Positions 41,546-54,039 of a stretch of DNA of 64,000 bases are shown one piece after another. Source of the DNA: Campylorhamphus procurvoides (Eukaryota; Chordata; Aves; Passeriformes; Dendrocolaptidae); assembly GCA_013396655.1 (NCBI GenBank), contig WBMV01007702.1, positions 429,033 to 493,032 on the forward strand, read 5' to 3'. The translations under genes were made by a program, and so were the position numbers. Each line of letters begins with the position of its first letter. The stretch's first letter is position 1. Below the pieces are notes generated by a model. That model saw nothing but the letters and a program-made list of their open reading frames with translations. It did not search any database and had not been told where the DNA came from.

Positions 41546-44199
41546 CATGAGATGTCAGAAAGTGCAGGAACCGGGCCTGACTGAGCTTTCCCATATGAAG
41601 GAATATGTGCACTGTTCTTCAGGTCCAGTGCCCAGTTTTCAGTGTTTGGGACACTGTTGGGTTTAGTGCAGGAAGAGGCCAAGATGACCCTTGTTTTGCT
41701 CTCCCTCAGAGATCTCACTCGTAGCTTTTGCCTCTTACCCTCAGTTCTTAATTTATTGTAAAACTGTGTATAGTCAGAAGCTGATGGGTGTGAGGGCTCA
41801 GGTGTGTCTGCACGTGTGGAGGAGGGGACATCACAGGCAGTGTCCTTAGCAGCCCTTCCAAGGAAAGCTGTCTTTTTTGGTCAATCAGAGCTCTGGAGCA
41901 GCCTCAGGGCTGCTCTGTCTCACACTTGGTGGGTGCAGACGTGACCTGGAAGGTGCAAACACACACACAGAGCATCATTCCACCTGTGCTGGGCTGGAGT
42001 GGAACTTGCTCCGCTACAGAAACCATTTGTATAAAACCTGTTCTTGCAGGGCCTTTGTGTTTGCTTTGAGGCTCCTCTATGCTGCTGTAAAGAGGTTTTA
42101 ATGCAATTTGGAACATGCTGCACAGTTCTGTCACCAGCTCAGAGCATACAAATGGGGGCATTCCCAGCTGTGCCCCAGGGCAGCTGATTTCCCAAGGACC
42201 CCTCTCCCCCTGGGATGGAGCACAGGGCTGATGGAGAAGTGCAGGAGCAGAACAGAGAGTTACAGAGGTAGAAGATGCTCCTTCCCCTGCTCTGGGGCAG
42301 CTGGGCAGTGCTGGGTGCTGTGGTGCCTGCACTCCTGCAGTTTGGCTTTTCCTGGGGTCTGGGTTTCCATGTGCTCCTGGGATATCCCAGTGAGGAGTCT
42401 TCAGTCTCTCAAGTACAAGCTGGGACTAAGGATATGTAAATTTAATTCCTTTGCCACATAAATCCTCTGTAAGTATGATCTAAATCGTGTTAATCCAGAT
42501 CTGGAAAAAGGGGCCTTTCTTTTCCTTTTCTTTGGATTTAAAGTCTTTGCAATAGGAATTGCTTGTCTGTGTGTGTGTGCTCTTGTTTGAGATCTGTGAA
42601 AACTTTTGCAGTGTTGCTGCTGAAAGAATGGGATCCTTTGGAGGTTTTTATAGAGAGCAAGGTCTTGTCAGTGAACTGAGAATTCTTCCTTCTGCCAAGG
42701 AGGAAGTGAGGGTAGAGATTGCCTGGCGCTGTATTTGATTGCAGAACAAAGAAGGAAGTCATTAGGCCACACCCTTGCTGTGTTCCCTTCCCCTGCACGG
42801 ATGTGAATTTGGGGCTGAGACCTTCAGAATCCTAAAGCTTGGGGTGTCCTTGTTCCCTGGAAAATCCAGGCTGGATGGTGCAGAGCCCTCGGAGCTCCTG
42901 TGCACCAACTGGATCTGGGTTCGCTGCCAGCTGAAACAAGAAGTTACGTATGAGTCTGTTTTTCTGCTTTCCATATTTCTTTTTTCCATTAGCTTTAGAG
43001 TCAGTTAATGTTTATACAGACTGAGTCACTCATCCCTACCCAGCCACCAAAGAATGCATTTAATTCACAGCTCAAGAAGCAAACTGAATGTTTAAATTGA
43101 CTCAACCTTTGTGGAGGCTTTGATCCATTCTGGAGCAGTGACTAAGTGAAACCAGGGGAAGTCAGATTGCAGTCCCCAGCTCGGGGCTGCTCTGGGGGAT
43201 CGTTTCACAAAGCACCGGGGATGTTTGGGCACTTTGGGAGTGGCATCAGGGATTGGGGGGCACCACACTGCAGAAGGGCTGGGCAGCAGCCAACCTCACA
43301 CAACCTCTGGCCTTCTGCAGAGTGCTTTCAGAAATGCCAGCCCCTTCCAGGCCCTGGGTTTGGATACCTTGGGAGGGGTTTGAGTCTCACAAAGTGCTGA
43401 ATACACACGTTCTGGAAAAACAGGGCACTTGTAACTTGTCCTGGTTGTTGCTTTTTTCAGAGCATGTGCTGCTTGGTCAGATTTTCAGATGTCAGACCAA
43501 TAATATTAAAAAAGTCAAGCAGATGGGGGCAAAACTCAAGGCATTAAAACAAGCCTTTTGTTTGCTGTCCCCATCCCATCCCTCTGTTGTAGATCCCTTT
43601 CCCCTGTTTCTCTTTATGCTTCTGGTGCACTGAAGGATTTTAATGCAGCTGAATTTAAGGTGCAAATAACTGAGCTGTGTGTGGCTGGTTGTGGGAAGTA
43701 TCCTTGATCTCCCCTCGAGGGACTCTGCAGCATCTGGAATGTGCCCTTTCCGGGATGTAGTGCCGTGCTCGTGTCTGTGACCACCACTCCATACTGAACC
43801 AAGGGCTTCAGAGCCTTGGAGAAAGGGGGGAAATTGTCTCTTTTGAGCCGTGCAATTCCTGTTGTAGGTTTTCTGGGGAGCAGCCAGAAATCCCTGCACA
43901 CTGCCTCTCTCTTCTCCCTCTTATGCACACTCTGTCTCTCTAGCTTTTCCCTTGCCTTTTGTGCCAAGAATGTGGTGGGGGAAGGGGGAACCGCACAGGA
44001 AATGCCTCTTCTTTTCTCTAACGACATTTCCAGCTGCATTTGGATGGGAGAATTCGAGGAGGGGGAGAGCATCAAATCAGTGGAAAGTTGTTCAGCTGCC
44101 AAGTCAAACTGGTACATTTTAGCTCTGGAGACAGTGGAGCCTTTTCTCCTGAATTTTGGCCCATTTTTAAAGTTCCGTTTTTGGAAAAGCAGGGGGAAA
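41546..44199. other. Non-coding stretch
   Basis: No gene is supported. A short TG run lies at 42568-42579. 43040-43115 is AT-rich. Frames at 41904-42461 and 43492-44208 overlap on both strands and are not protein-like. Two GTAAGT-like donors (for example 42470-42475) have no convincing exon before them. Confidence 0.45.
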
Positions 44200-44285
44200 A
44201 GAAGTTAGTGACATCAGTGCTCCTGGTTTTTATTTATATGCATATTTTTTCAGCTAAATTGTAGCTTTACTTTCAGAGGTTGAAA
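44200..44285. promoter_or_regulatory. Small CNE-like block
   Basis: GTTTTTATTTATATGCATATTTTTTCAGC with an ATGCATAT POU-like palindromic core, next to AGTGACATCAG (an AP-1/CRE-like site). Low confidence. Confidence 0.25.
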
Positions 44286-44909
44286 GTGCAATGAGTTTAG
44301 GAAAGCTTGGGCAGGGTGATGCCTTTTTCTTTCACAGCAAGGAGTGTCTCCTGCCTCTCCATCTTTTATCATCCTTTATCCATCCACCCACCCACTCCCC
44401 ACCCACGTGCAGTGCCAGAACCTCTCAGCTCCCATCCTTCCACTCGCTGTTGTTGTTCAGTCAGTGCTGTCACACCTGGGGCAGGAGCTGAAGCAACACC
44501 CTGCACTGCAGGCTCAGCCCTTTCCCAGCAGCTGGGATTGATCCTGGCAGGGACAGCCCCACAACTGATGGGGTGCCAGGGAGGCACAGGGGGTGGGACA
44601 GGAGTGGGAGAGATGCAGATAGGACAGGAGATGAAAGGTGCTGTATCCAGACAGCAGGATCTGTTCTCTTCATCTCGGTCCAACGAGGAGGAGGAGTTCT
44701 CCCCAAGTTGTCTGAAGTGTTGCAGGAGATGGGCTTTGCCTGTGGCAGGCTAAATTTGGAGTTTATCTCTCTCCTTGGTTCAGAGCCCAGCATCCTGAGA
44801 TCTTTTGTTCAACTCGTGTTCAAACAGTCTTCTTTCTGTGGCTCGTGAGAGTAAAACTTGTGGTGGACCTACCAGAAGTGTAGGAAAGCACCAGAATCCC
44901 TCCATTGGT
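44286..44909. other. Non-coding stretch
   Basis: GC-richer sequence with overlapping frames on both strands (44307-44848). Nothing recognisable. Confidence 0.45.
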
Positions 44910-45135
44910 GACTGTTACAGTTTTAACACTCGAGTGCTGTGGATTTTGCAATTGTTTGCTATATAAATTGTGTTTCTTTGAATAAGGTGCAGTGAGACAT
45001 CAAAGCTCTGCAGCAGCTTTACCTTGTGAAAAAAAACTATATAAAAGGAGGAGAAAAGAAAGGGGGGGAAAGGCAGCTTGTTATTAGCAGCCTGGTTGTC
45101 TGCATTTAGAAAACCTATTAAAAATGCATCATGCT
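44910..45135. promoter_or_regulatory. CNE-like block with a canonical TATA box
   Basis: ATTGTTTGCTATATAAATTGTG (SOX/FOX-like) is followed by a consensus TATATAAAAG at 45038-45047 with G-rich sequence just downstream, and then TTATTAGCAGCC and AAAAATGCATCATGC. The TATA box has the right flanking look for a plus-strand promoter with a start near 45070-45080. But no exon, initiator or upstream CpG island is evident, so an AT-rich enhancer is equally likely. Confidence 0.25.
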
Positions 45136-46949
45136 GAGGAGACAGTCTGCACAGTGTGTAAAAAAGATGGGTTGCAATAATTCTGTCTCGGTGTTTTGAA
45201 CCACAGCCTCAGACAAAATACACAGGATGGGGAAGGGGGGCTGGGAAGCAAATTCTAAGAAAAGTTGTTTATTGCAGTGCAGTCGTACCCTGGACTGGAA
45301 CCAAATCCTTGAGTGTGTGAGGGTCATGGGGGAGCTGAGTGGAGCAGAAGGGGAGCAGGAGGGTGGGGGGCAGGGGATCCCTCCTGTGGGGCTGAGATGG
45401 TCCTCTGGGGAAGGCTCAGGAGAGCTGGAGTTGGGCTCAGCTGGATTGATCCCAGTCTCTCTTGAGCTGGGCTAAATCAAAGCTGGCTTTCTGGAAGTCA
45501 CATGGCAGTGCACTGATGGGAATCTCCAGTTTGACTTAACTGGAACACAGGTTTTGTTTGATTCTCTGCGTTTGTTGAGGTTAACAGGGTGCACAGAGAG
45601 TGTCTGAGGGAAGAGGGGGCAGAATGGAAAGTCCAGTCTGTGAATTCCCTGTGTCTGAGGGACCTGCACGGCCCTGCTCTGCTCTGGCCCCTGGTTAATG
45701 CCCTGGCACAGAGCTCCAGGTCACCCCCAGCAACGCAGGGGCATCACTCACCTGCACAGGAGGACTCTGGTGACAGGGACACACCACGAGTCCAGAGTGT
45801 CCCCAGGCCTGGCTGGGTCACAGGCACCATGTGCAGTGTCCCCCAGAATCCAGCTGTGGGTCCCAGGGGCTTTCCCCCCTAGATCTGCCATTGCTGCCTG
45901 TAGCACAGAGCTGTTCTCTCTCTGACAGCACGGACGAGCAGATGGGGTCTGGTGGAGTGCCAGCTCCTCTGGTGCTGCTCCACAGCCTTCTGTCTCTCTG
46001 TGCTTCCAGAGAGGAGAGGGGAGGGAGGGTTGGAACTTCCAGGGGTGAATCGCCGTTTGCCCCAAGGGACCCCCCAAAGCCAGAGGCCCCAAACTTGCCC
46101 ACCACACAGCACATACTGTTTTTCCACAGCCCTCAGGGTGATGTCCTTGGCTGTGAGCAGTCCCTGCCCTTTTCTTCTCCTCCTCTCTAAAATGCTGCAT
46201 TTCTTTATCTTTCTGCTCCCAAGCCTCTGGGGCTTGTTGTGTTGTCCCTCTCTGCTTTCCAAGTGCCCAGGGGAGGCTCAGCTGCGTTTCCTGCAGATTG
46301 GGAGGGAAGGAGCAGCAAGGGAGCCTTGAGCCTGCCCCTTCTGATAGCAGGAGTTGTTTTCACTTGCCATCTCCATACTCTGTAGCTGTGCTGTTTTTCT
46401 TACTTAACACTGAAGAAGAATAACTAACACTGCTCTACTGGCAGTTCTCTGGCTCTGACATTTTGGAAATCTTCTTATTCAAAGGTTTGAGGCTTCTTAT
46501 GTTAAAAGACATACAAAGAATACTGCAGAAAGCAGCAATGCTGAGTCAGTAATTTCTTCAATTTATTACTTCTGTGTTGGTCTCTCTTTGCATCAGTTTG
46601 TTGTATGATTTCTTTAGTGAAATGCAGTAATGGAGCCAACTTAGTGTGCAGCAAGGTGTCTTCTCACAGTGTCTCCACTCAGAACTTCATTTTAACAGGG
46701 AACCATCTCCTGCTCTTGCAAGCATAAATCCCTGTGGCTTAGATAAAGGAGAGCTGTCTGAGGGCCACTCGTGACTGTGGATACACAGCTGAGCTGGTCC
46801 TGCAGGGCAGCTCAGGGTGCACACCTGAACTGGGGAGGAATTGGGGTTTGTTCTTAATGTGCTGCCTTTTTGTGGCACTTTATTGTGTCCTCCTCTGCCT
46901 GTTTCTCCAACTGCAGAAAGGGAATGAGACGTGTTTAATTTGTGTGGTT
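45136..46949. other. Non-coding stretch with a G-quadruplex motif
   Basis: No gene is supported. A G-quadruplex motif lies at 45350-45376 on the plus strand (runs GGGG, GGG, GGGGGG, GGGG; loops of seven, one and two bases). 45589-46329 is GC-richer with overlapping frames on both strands. 46390-46660 is ordinary AT-leaning DNA. Confidence 0.5.
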
Positions 46950-47110
46950 TCAGTGTCTGCAGAGTCACCCATGAGTGACGTGTGTGGCGATACGGTGACT
47001 TAGTGCCACTCTGTGCACATTATTTCTTCTGCTGGGCATGAATTCATCCCTAATTATCTGTGCTAGGTACTGTTTCATAATGCCATTATGCTAATTTGCT
47101 GTGTGCATGA
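46950..47110. promoter_or_regulatory. CNE-like block
   Basis: Retained CpGs (GTGACGTGTGTGGCGATACGG near 46976) are followed by GAATTCATCCCTAATTATC and CATTATGCTAATTTGC, a POU/homeodomain-like site. It differs from both flanks in texture. Confidence 0.3.
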
Positions 47111-48808
47111 GAACATGCTGGGGAGGCTGGTGTGGAGCAGAGCTGTGTTTGCTTCCCTGGCCAGGCCCCCCAGCCCTGGATCAGTGGGGGCTGTGCCTTC
47201 ATCCCGAGCTGTACCTTGAAGGATCAGATGTGCTTGGCATCTGTCCCCGGGCATCCTGGCCACTTCTTTCCATGTCTCCGTGTTCCTCCTGAGCCTGCCT
47301 TGGGCCAGGCTGTGTTTGTGGAGCTGGAGGTTGGCTCACACTTGCTGTTATGGCGGTTTCTATGGAGGAAAAAAAACACACGGGTTGCCAGACCTGGAAG
47401 AGTATTAAAAAAGGAGAAGAAGGAAGTGGAGGGAGGGTGGGGAGGGAGCGTGGGGTGGAGGAGAAATGTGATCCCCTGCTGCTCTGAAGGTAGAATTGTG
47501 AATTCCCCATTTTTGAATTCTGAGTGGTGGGTTTCAGATTCCCAGGCTTGCTAAGTCAGGCTGAAATGTGTGTGTGATTCCAGCAGGGAATTCTGACCAG
47601 GAGGCCACTTCAGTCTGTAGCTGACCCAGCTGGTGTGGGAAACACTGGGGTTCACCTGTGGTGGATCCCAGAGGTGCTTTGGGTTCAGGGATCTGCAGAA
47701 TTAGACGTTCATGGAGCGAGTGTTTCATCCAGGATGGTTCCAAACCCTCCCTTGCCTTTCTCAGGTTTTTAAGCCAGGCTCAATTCTGCTTTTTTAGGGC
47801 TAGTTTCAAACTGCTCCCTTTTCATCCTGTCTACACTGGTTTTGGGGGATTTCTGAGACTGGGATGATTTTGTAGCTTTGGGCTGTCACATCACTAGAGG
47901 TGAGACCCCCCTCTCACCTCACTCACTGAACCCAAGGCAGCCCTAAAGAAGGGCTGGTGGTGTCTCTGCAGGGTCCCAGACCTTAAACCAGAAGGAAATT
48001 CTGGGATCTTCAGGTGCCATTATAATAATTCAAACTTGGACCGAGGTCACTGGGATTTGGAAACTTGTTTTGTGACCAGACCTGAAGCTGGTTCCAGGGA
48101 AGCTGGGAGCAATTTATGGTTTTGTGCAGAAACCAGACAGAATTTCTGTGGTTTTTTCCCCTGAGTTTTGGTTTTATTGGCCTCAGAAATAGTCATAGGA
48201 CATATACAGGCATATATAGCTGAAGTGAAAAAACCCTCAGTGCAATTTCTCACGGTAGAAGATTCGGTTGTTCCTCATTGTAAGGAATATTCCCTCTTTT
48301 TGAGACCCAAAGGTGCCTCTCAGCAATGCTGAGTCAGAGAACTTTGGTATCTTTGCCTTTAAAAGAAATCCCCAGCTCTGGTTTGTGTAAACTTTGCTGT
48401 GTTCATGACCATCACATTTTGGGCTCTTCTTGCTTCCACATTTTACATTAGAAATCAAGACAAATCGAGGAACAAATTCTATACTCCATGGGCATAATTC
48501 TTTGCCTCTTAGGGCTCGGTATAATTGCTTTTACAGGTGGATAATATTCTCTCAAACATTCAGAAAGCTTGATTTACTTCATAAATTGTCTTTACAAAGA
48601 AAAAATTGTTTAAAAAAAAAGAAAGATAAGAAACCCACCAGAATCTTTTACATTAACAGCAACCTCAAGATAAATGCATGTTTGTTTCAGGCAGTCCAGT
48701 GTGTGTTTTGTTTTATACTAAATAGAGGTAATTTTATTTTCAAACAGTGTTGGATCTGTGCTGGTATTTTTACCTGGGGATTGGACAGGTGAAAGCACAG
48801 GACAAGGC
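47111..48808. other. Non-coding stretch
   Basis: A compact G-quadruplex motif lies at 47431-47446 on the plus strand (GGG A GGG T GGGG A GGG, all loops one base), a highly stable type. 48010-48035 and 48250-48790 are AT-leaning. The plus frame at 48430-48792 is lysine-rich, runs through poly-A, and is not protein-like. No gene is supported. Confidence 0.5.
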
Positions 48809-48849
48809 GCACACACACATATATAGATATAAAAATATATATATATAAC
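48809..48849. repeat. Compound CA/TA microsatellite
   Basis: CACACACACA passes into ATATAGATATAAAAATATATATATATA. Likely length-variable between individuals. Confidence 0.95.
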
Positions 48850-50459
48850 AGGGCTCATACCCTGGCTGACAGTGAAGGGAGTTTTGTGCTAAGAAAAGAT
48901 GGACTCCCAAGGGATTTTGGTGGTGGTTTGGAGTGTCCAAACCTCTCATTTAGAACGTGGCTGTTCCTGCTCCATGTCCTGGTGTCCTGTAGGGTGTCCT
49001 GACATTTCCCCCATGTCAGTGTGAGGAGCATTTCAGCCCAAAGGTCAGCACTGAGGAGGGCCTGGGAAACCAGGGGCTGCTGCACAGGGGAGCTGCTTTG
49101 AGAACAAAGCCTGGAACACTCAACCACATTTCCCCTTCTATTTTGACAGTTCAGACACTGAACCGCAGGAAGGGCAGTTCCAAACATCTTAATTGCAGCG
49201 TGGTCTGGAGGATGAGCCATTCCTGCTGTAATCCTCCTTATTTCAGTGGCCCTGGACTAGGAGGGGAGCTGAAGTGGGGGGGGGGCCCTCACACAGAGGG
49301 ATGGGATGGGGGATCCAAACACACCCAGCTCTTCAGTTCACCCTTGCCTATGACCACAGTGGATGTGATTATCTGTAATAATTCTGCTATTGCTGTGTAG
49401 CTGGAAATGTTTGATCTGCAGGGGAGTGCAGGGAGAGGGTCCTGGCTATGGGCTCCAAACTGGGCTGGATGGTGGGGGCACAGCCAGAGCATCTGCTGGG
49501 GCTGCTCCACCCAAAAATCTCCTTGGTCCCAGCTCTCCCCTCGCAAACATTGGCCTCAGCTGGCAGCTAAAGCAGGGCAAGAGTTTATTTTTATTTCTTG
49601 GAATTCGGTAGACCTGGAATCTCTGTTAAATGTTAACTTTCAAAAGACACACACATCAGCATTCTGAGCCACCACTGTTGGAGCAAAGAAGAGATTACAG
49701 AGCACATGAATTAAGCCAGATTTTGGCCTCTCCCAGCCTCCTGCCTTCCCTCCTCTCCATGCACATCTGTGTGACCCACAGAGGAGTCAGACAACTGTGG
49801 GCCATCCACAGGGGCTGGCTTTGAGCTGGGCTGCAGAGGGTCTGATCCCATTCCCCCCTGTCTCAGTTTAGAGTGTTTCCATCCAAGGCAGTGTGGTGGC
49901 TGCCACAGGGAAAGCCCAGCAGTTCAGGATCAGATCTATGAGTGTTGACTCAGATTGAGTGGTAAAGAGGTGTTTGGGTCTGTGGAACTGTATCAGAAAT
50001 GGCACAAAATGTCTCTCGACTCAGTTTGTAAAGTGCATGTGCATTTATAATGCACTAAGAGGCCTTGCTGAATGGATAGTTTTGACCTCAGAGGGTTAAG
50101 AAACCATCCAGAATTTTGGCTGAAGTTTAAGCAGTTTCTCATTCAGATTAAGCTTCATTCTGTAAAGACCTGAGAGAAGAAATGTCTCCCTGTTGCATTA
50201 ATTTTAGGAGTTTCAGCTAGTCATTTTCTTTTTTTTTTTCTCTCTTCCCAACAACAATTTGGAATTATTCCAGATTTATGTCAAACTAGGATGTTGGATG
50301 ACAATTGAAAGAACCGAATTTCTGTTCAATCCTCTCCCACTTCTGAGCAGTTGTGGCTGAGCAGAGTAATCTGTGCAAGGGAATGGTCAGAATTTCCCCC
50401 CCTGCCCAGGTTTCAGATTTTATTTTCTGTGATGGTTCTGTAAATCTGGAATGACTCCA
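48850..50459. other. Non-coding stretch
   Basis: No gene is supported. A poly-G run occurs at 49267-49276. 49980-50290 is AT-leaning and includes GTGCATTTATAATGCACT, a near-palindrome at about 50039-50056, and a poly-T run near 50230. Frames at 49098-49667 overlap on both strands. Confidence 0.45.
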
Positions 50460-50760
50460 TTGACATCATCTTGGCATTCATTTGTTGACTTTTGTTTCTC
50501 TCTATGCTAATAGCAGTGGTCCCTCTCTGGTCCCACGCTGTGATTACAGGCTCCATTTCACAGGAACACCAACCCCAGATTCATTATTATTCGGGCTGGA
50601 GTAGAGGCTGGAAACCAGAGTCATGACCTTCTGTGCCTCGTGCTCTGTAAATGCATCGAGAGGCACCGACTTCCTTCTTGAAATCTAATTTAGCAGAAAA
50701 TGAAGCAAATGAATGAGGCTGTTGAGAGGAGGACAAAGGTAATGAGTAGGTGTAGCAGAG
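50460..50760. promoter_or_regulatory. CNE-like block
   Basis: Contains CTATGCTAATAGC (POU/homeodomain), GATTCATTATTATTCGGG, AAATGCATCGAGAGGCACCG and GAAATCTAATTTAGC, with retained CpGs. Low-repetition texture; no open frame. Confidence 0.3.
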
Positions 50761-52259
50761 TCGAGGTGCCTGTTGTGCAACCTGGGTGTTTTATCATAAA
50801 GCCAAACACACAGATATCAGTGTAAGCCACACCAACTTCCTCCAGCCAGCACAGCCCTTCAGTTCACCAGGGCCACACCAGCTATGAGAGCAGAGCAGTG
50901 TCTGTCCCCGACTGCAGAGATCCCTCCATGGCCTGGGAGACTGTGCCCCAAACATCCTCTGTAGTAAATACTTCATAAAATCAACTTGTTCCTCCTTGGG
51001 AAAGAACAGAAGTGACGGGAGAGTCAGATTTCTGGGGCTTGGATTTTTTTGCTGCTGCTTGTTTTAAAGATGAATTCCAAAGCACCTCAGCTATGCAGTA
51101 GAAATAATAATATCTGCTGTGCCCTCTCGCAGTTCCCACGTGAGCTGTGCTCTCCTTCCTTCCCTCCAGCTGTGCACATGGAACTGGGGCAGAAACATTG
51201 GCTTCTCCCAAAGCTTGTTTATAGGGAAAGCGTTTGGTACCTTACTGTAATTGTGAGCAGGATGGGAAACCATTGACAGGCTGTAACTGGTCCCAGCTGT
51301 GGGAGGGAGCACAAGCTCTGGGGGCTCTGCCGGGAGTGTTTATAGAGCATCCTGCAATCTCAAGTAAGGCTCCTCTGGCTCTAAGTACCCTTTTTAATTT
51401 ACACAGATGTTTCTTCATCATCTATTCTTTTCAGGCCCTTGGAATGATCAACAATTTAGTCTAATTGTGCTGGCTGTTTGGGTTGTGGGGCTGTTTATTT
51501 TGTCTGTATGTCTGGAATAGTCACTCTTTCAAGGACTTGACTGCACTCCACAGACCTCACATGATTTAAGAGGAATGGGTTGTGTTTGCTAAAACCTTGA
51601 AGATGATGTGCCCAAGCTTGGATTCAAGACTCTTTGTTGGTGTGTTCCTGGCCCTGCTGTGGCAAGTTCTTCCCGTGTATGTGCTGTGGGTACAGCAGGG
51701 CAGTGCTGGCAATAATTACCTGGCAAGGCTGAGAAGGGGCTCTTGCTCTGCTCACAGAGAATCGTTTCCCTTTCCTGGAGGTGCCTGTAGTCAATTCCTT
51801 CATTGCTGGTCCTGTTTCAGCATCTAGACCTCTGTGTGTGTCTTTGGGACAGCCCTTGGGAAGGTTGTGGGTCAGAGCATCCAGCACCAGTCTGCCCAGT
51901 TGGTGTGTCAGCCTGGATTCCACAGCCGTTCCAGTTCAGGGGGATCTTTCCAGTGCAGGGGTTGCAGTCTCACTCTGGAGTTTGTCATTTATCAATACAA
52001 AGGTGGGTTTTCTGTGGTTTTGTCTTCTAAAAACATGAACTTTGTATTACTGGTAGTATGGTTTTTTCATAGTTAAGGTATTGATTGTAAGTAAAATATT
52101 TCTGATGGGTCCCAAGGCTGACAAAACACCAGCTCAGTGGGGTGGTTGTTCTTGGAGAAGCCAGCCTGGGACACCTCAGTCAGTGGGTAAGAGCAGGAGC
52201 TCCTGCCTTGTGCCCGTGATCCCTGCTAAAAATGGGTGTTCCTGGAACAGAGTGAAGAG
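50761..52259. other. Non-coding stretch
   Basis: Unique sequence. The three plus frames at 51781-52076 overlap one another and a minus frame, so none is supported. Nothing recognisable. Confidence 0.45.
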
Positions 52260-52620
52260 AAACTAAAAAAGCAATGGAGTAATTACTCCCTTATTAACAA
52301 ATCTGATGGATTTTTAATAGCTGTAGTCAAACAACCCTTCCTCACCTCCCATGATCATGATAGATAATCAATTGTCTGGGACAGCTGATGTGTAATAAAA
52401 TACCAGTTAGTGCAAGAGAACCCAGTGCGTGGAGAAAGAAGGAGCCTTTAATGGCTATAAGACTATTATTTAATCCCTGGGTGTTCCCTTGAGAGTTCAA
52501 GTTTATAGAAGTGTCCCAGTCTACAGTGCATTAGGTTTGCAATTAATAGCTGGTTTTCACTGATTAAAAGTGTTTATAAAGTGATTTAAGTGTTGCTTTT
52601 TAACATGCCCGGTGAATTTT
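52260..52620. promoter_or_regulatory. CNE-like block with perfect homeodomain palindrome
   Basis: GGAGTAATTACTCC at 52276-52289 is a perfect 14-base palindrome centred on TAATTA, the core bound by paired-type homeodomains. Downstream are ATGATCATGATAGATAATCAATTG (near 52352), CCTTTAATGGC, GCAATTAATAGC and GATTAAAAGTGTTTATAAAG. The density of homeodomain and TTTATAA Hox-like cores over 350 bases is the highest in the second half of the window. Confidence 0.4.
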
Positions 52621-54039
52621 GATGTGTGTGGCATCAGGTGGTGTCCTGGCCATGGTTTGTGTCTGGAGTGTGCCCTCAGTGGCCCTGGTGGAGATGGGGC
52701 AGAGAGGAGCAAAATGTGCTTTCTTTTTTGAGGGGTACAGCCTTGAACTTCTCCCCCAGACACTCTGACTTTATTCAGAACAAGTGTTAGTTCTCCTTAT
52801 TACTACTGATCATAATTTGAACCCTGCAGACCACCTGATAGAGGCCTTTTATTAAGTGCCATTTGAAATATGTGGAGTTGGTGGGTTGGTTTGTCACTTA
52901 CTGTGTTTTTCCACAGCCAGCTGTGGGACTTGGGGAGCTTTTGGGACAATTGCTGAATGTGTGTGTGTGTCTGTGCTTCCCACCACAGAGCTGGGCAGTT
53001 CTCACATGTTTTCCCAGTTATTTCCAGTGTAAATGCATTACTTTGGTCTGTGTTTTAGTTCTGATGGTACTTAGACTGAACTTTCCTGGTGAAATGGTGG
53101 TTGTGATTGGAGGTTCTGCAGGTGTCAGTCAGGCCTGGGGGCTGGAGCACAACAGGAGTTGTGTGTTCCATATTCACTCTTGGGACTCGGAGCCAAGGGA
53201 GGCTGGGAACATCAAGAGTGGCCAGAAATGGGACCTGAGCTTTTCAGGGCCAAGCGTTATTCCAGCTGAATATTCCAGGTGGGCACAGGACTGTGGACTC
53301 TGAATGGTGGCAGGGTGTGCAAGGCTGGGGGTGCACTCTGATGTCTGACTGATGTTGGACCTCAGAAATATTTCATTCCCTGTTCTGGTTTATTTTGTTT
53401 TTCTCCCAGAACAGTGAGCTGTAGCATGTCCTACACTTTCTCAGCTTTCCAGAAGTTCCTTGAGTTCCCTTCCCATTTCTTTTTGCTTTCCCTGGTGTTG
53501 CTTTACTTCCTTTCTTCCAGATTTTCATCTCTCCTTAATACATTTCATCATGATTAAACTATTACATATAATTCATCATTCTGTGCCAAACCATGAATCT
53601 TTTGCGTGGGAGGGGAAAGGAAGGAGAAATTTGAAGGAATAAAAGGAAATGTGGCAGGTCTTGGTGTGCCAGCTCCCAGACACAGCTAGTGCTGGAGTTG
53701 CTCTGCACAGGGGGTGATGGAAAGAACTCACCTCTTGCTAGACATGCTAAACTTGTCTTCTTTATCTGACTCCTTCCCCTTTATCACCTCCCAAACAGTG
53801 TGCTTGGCACCGTATTCCTTTTCCTGACATTCCTCCTGGGAGTCTTTAAGGCCAATGGCCAGTGGAAAGATCCCTTTCTCTGCAGTTGTGTGGTGGCTCT
53901 GGGGACACTTGGCACAGAGGTGTTAATTACGGGCTCCTTATGGGTTGTTGCTGCAATGGATGGAGAAATCCATGGCCCTGTTTGGATTTAAACCCTGCTG
54001 TGTCTGTGCTGAGAGTCTGCACCACAGGTGGGAACAGAG
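52621..54039. other. Non-coding stretch
   Basis: A short TG run lies at 52956-52971. 53520-53590 is AT-rich (TCATCATGATTAAACTATTACATATAATTC). The plus frame at 52863-53303 is 146 codons but includes the TG run and has no domain. No gene is supported. Confidence 0.45.

Noticed and set aside
42470..42476. GTAAGTA donor-like site (also 12893, 14602, 29839, 39811)
   Set aside because: None has a coherent open exon with an acceptor in front of it.
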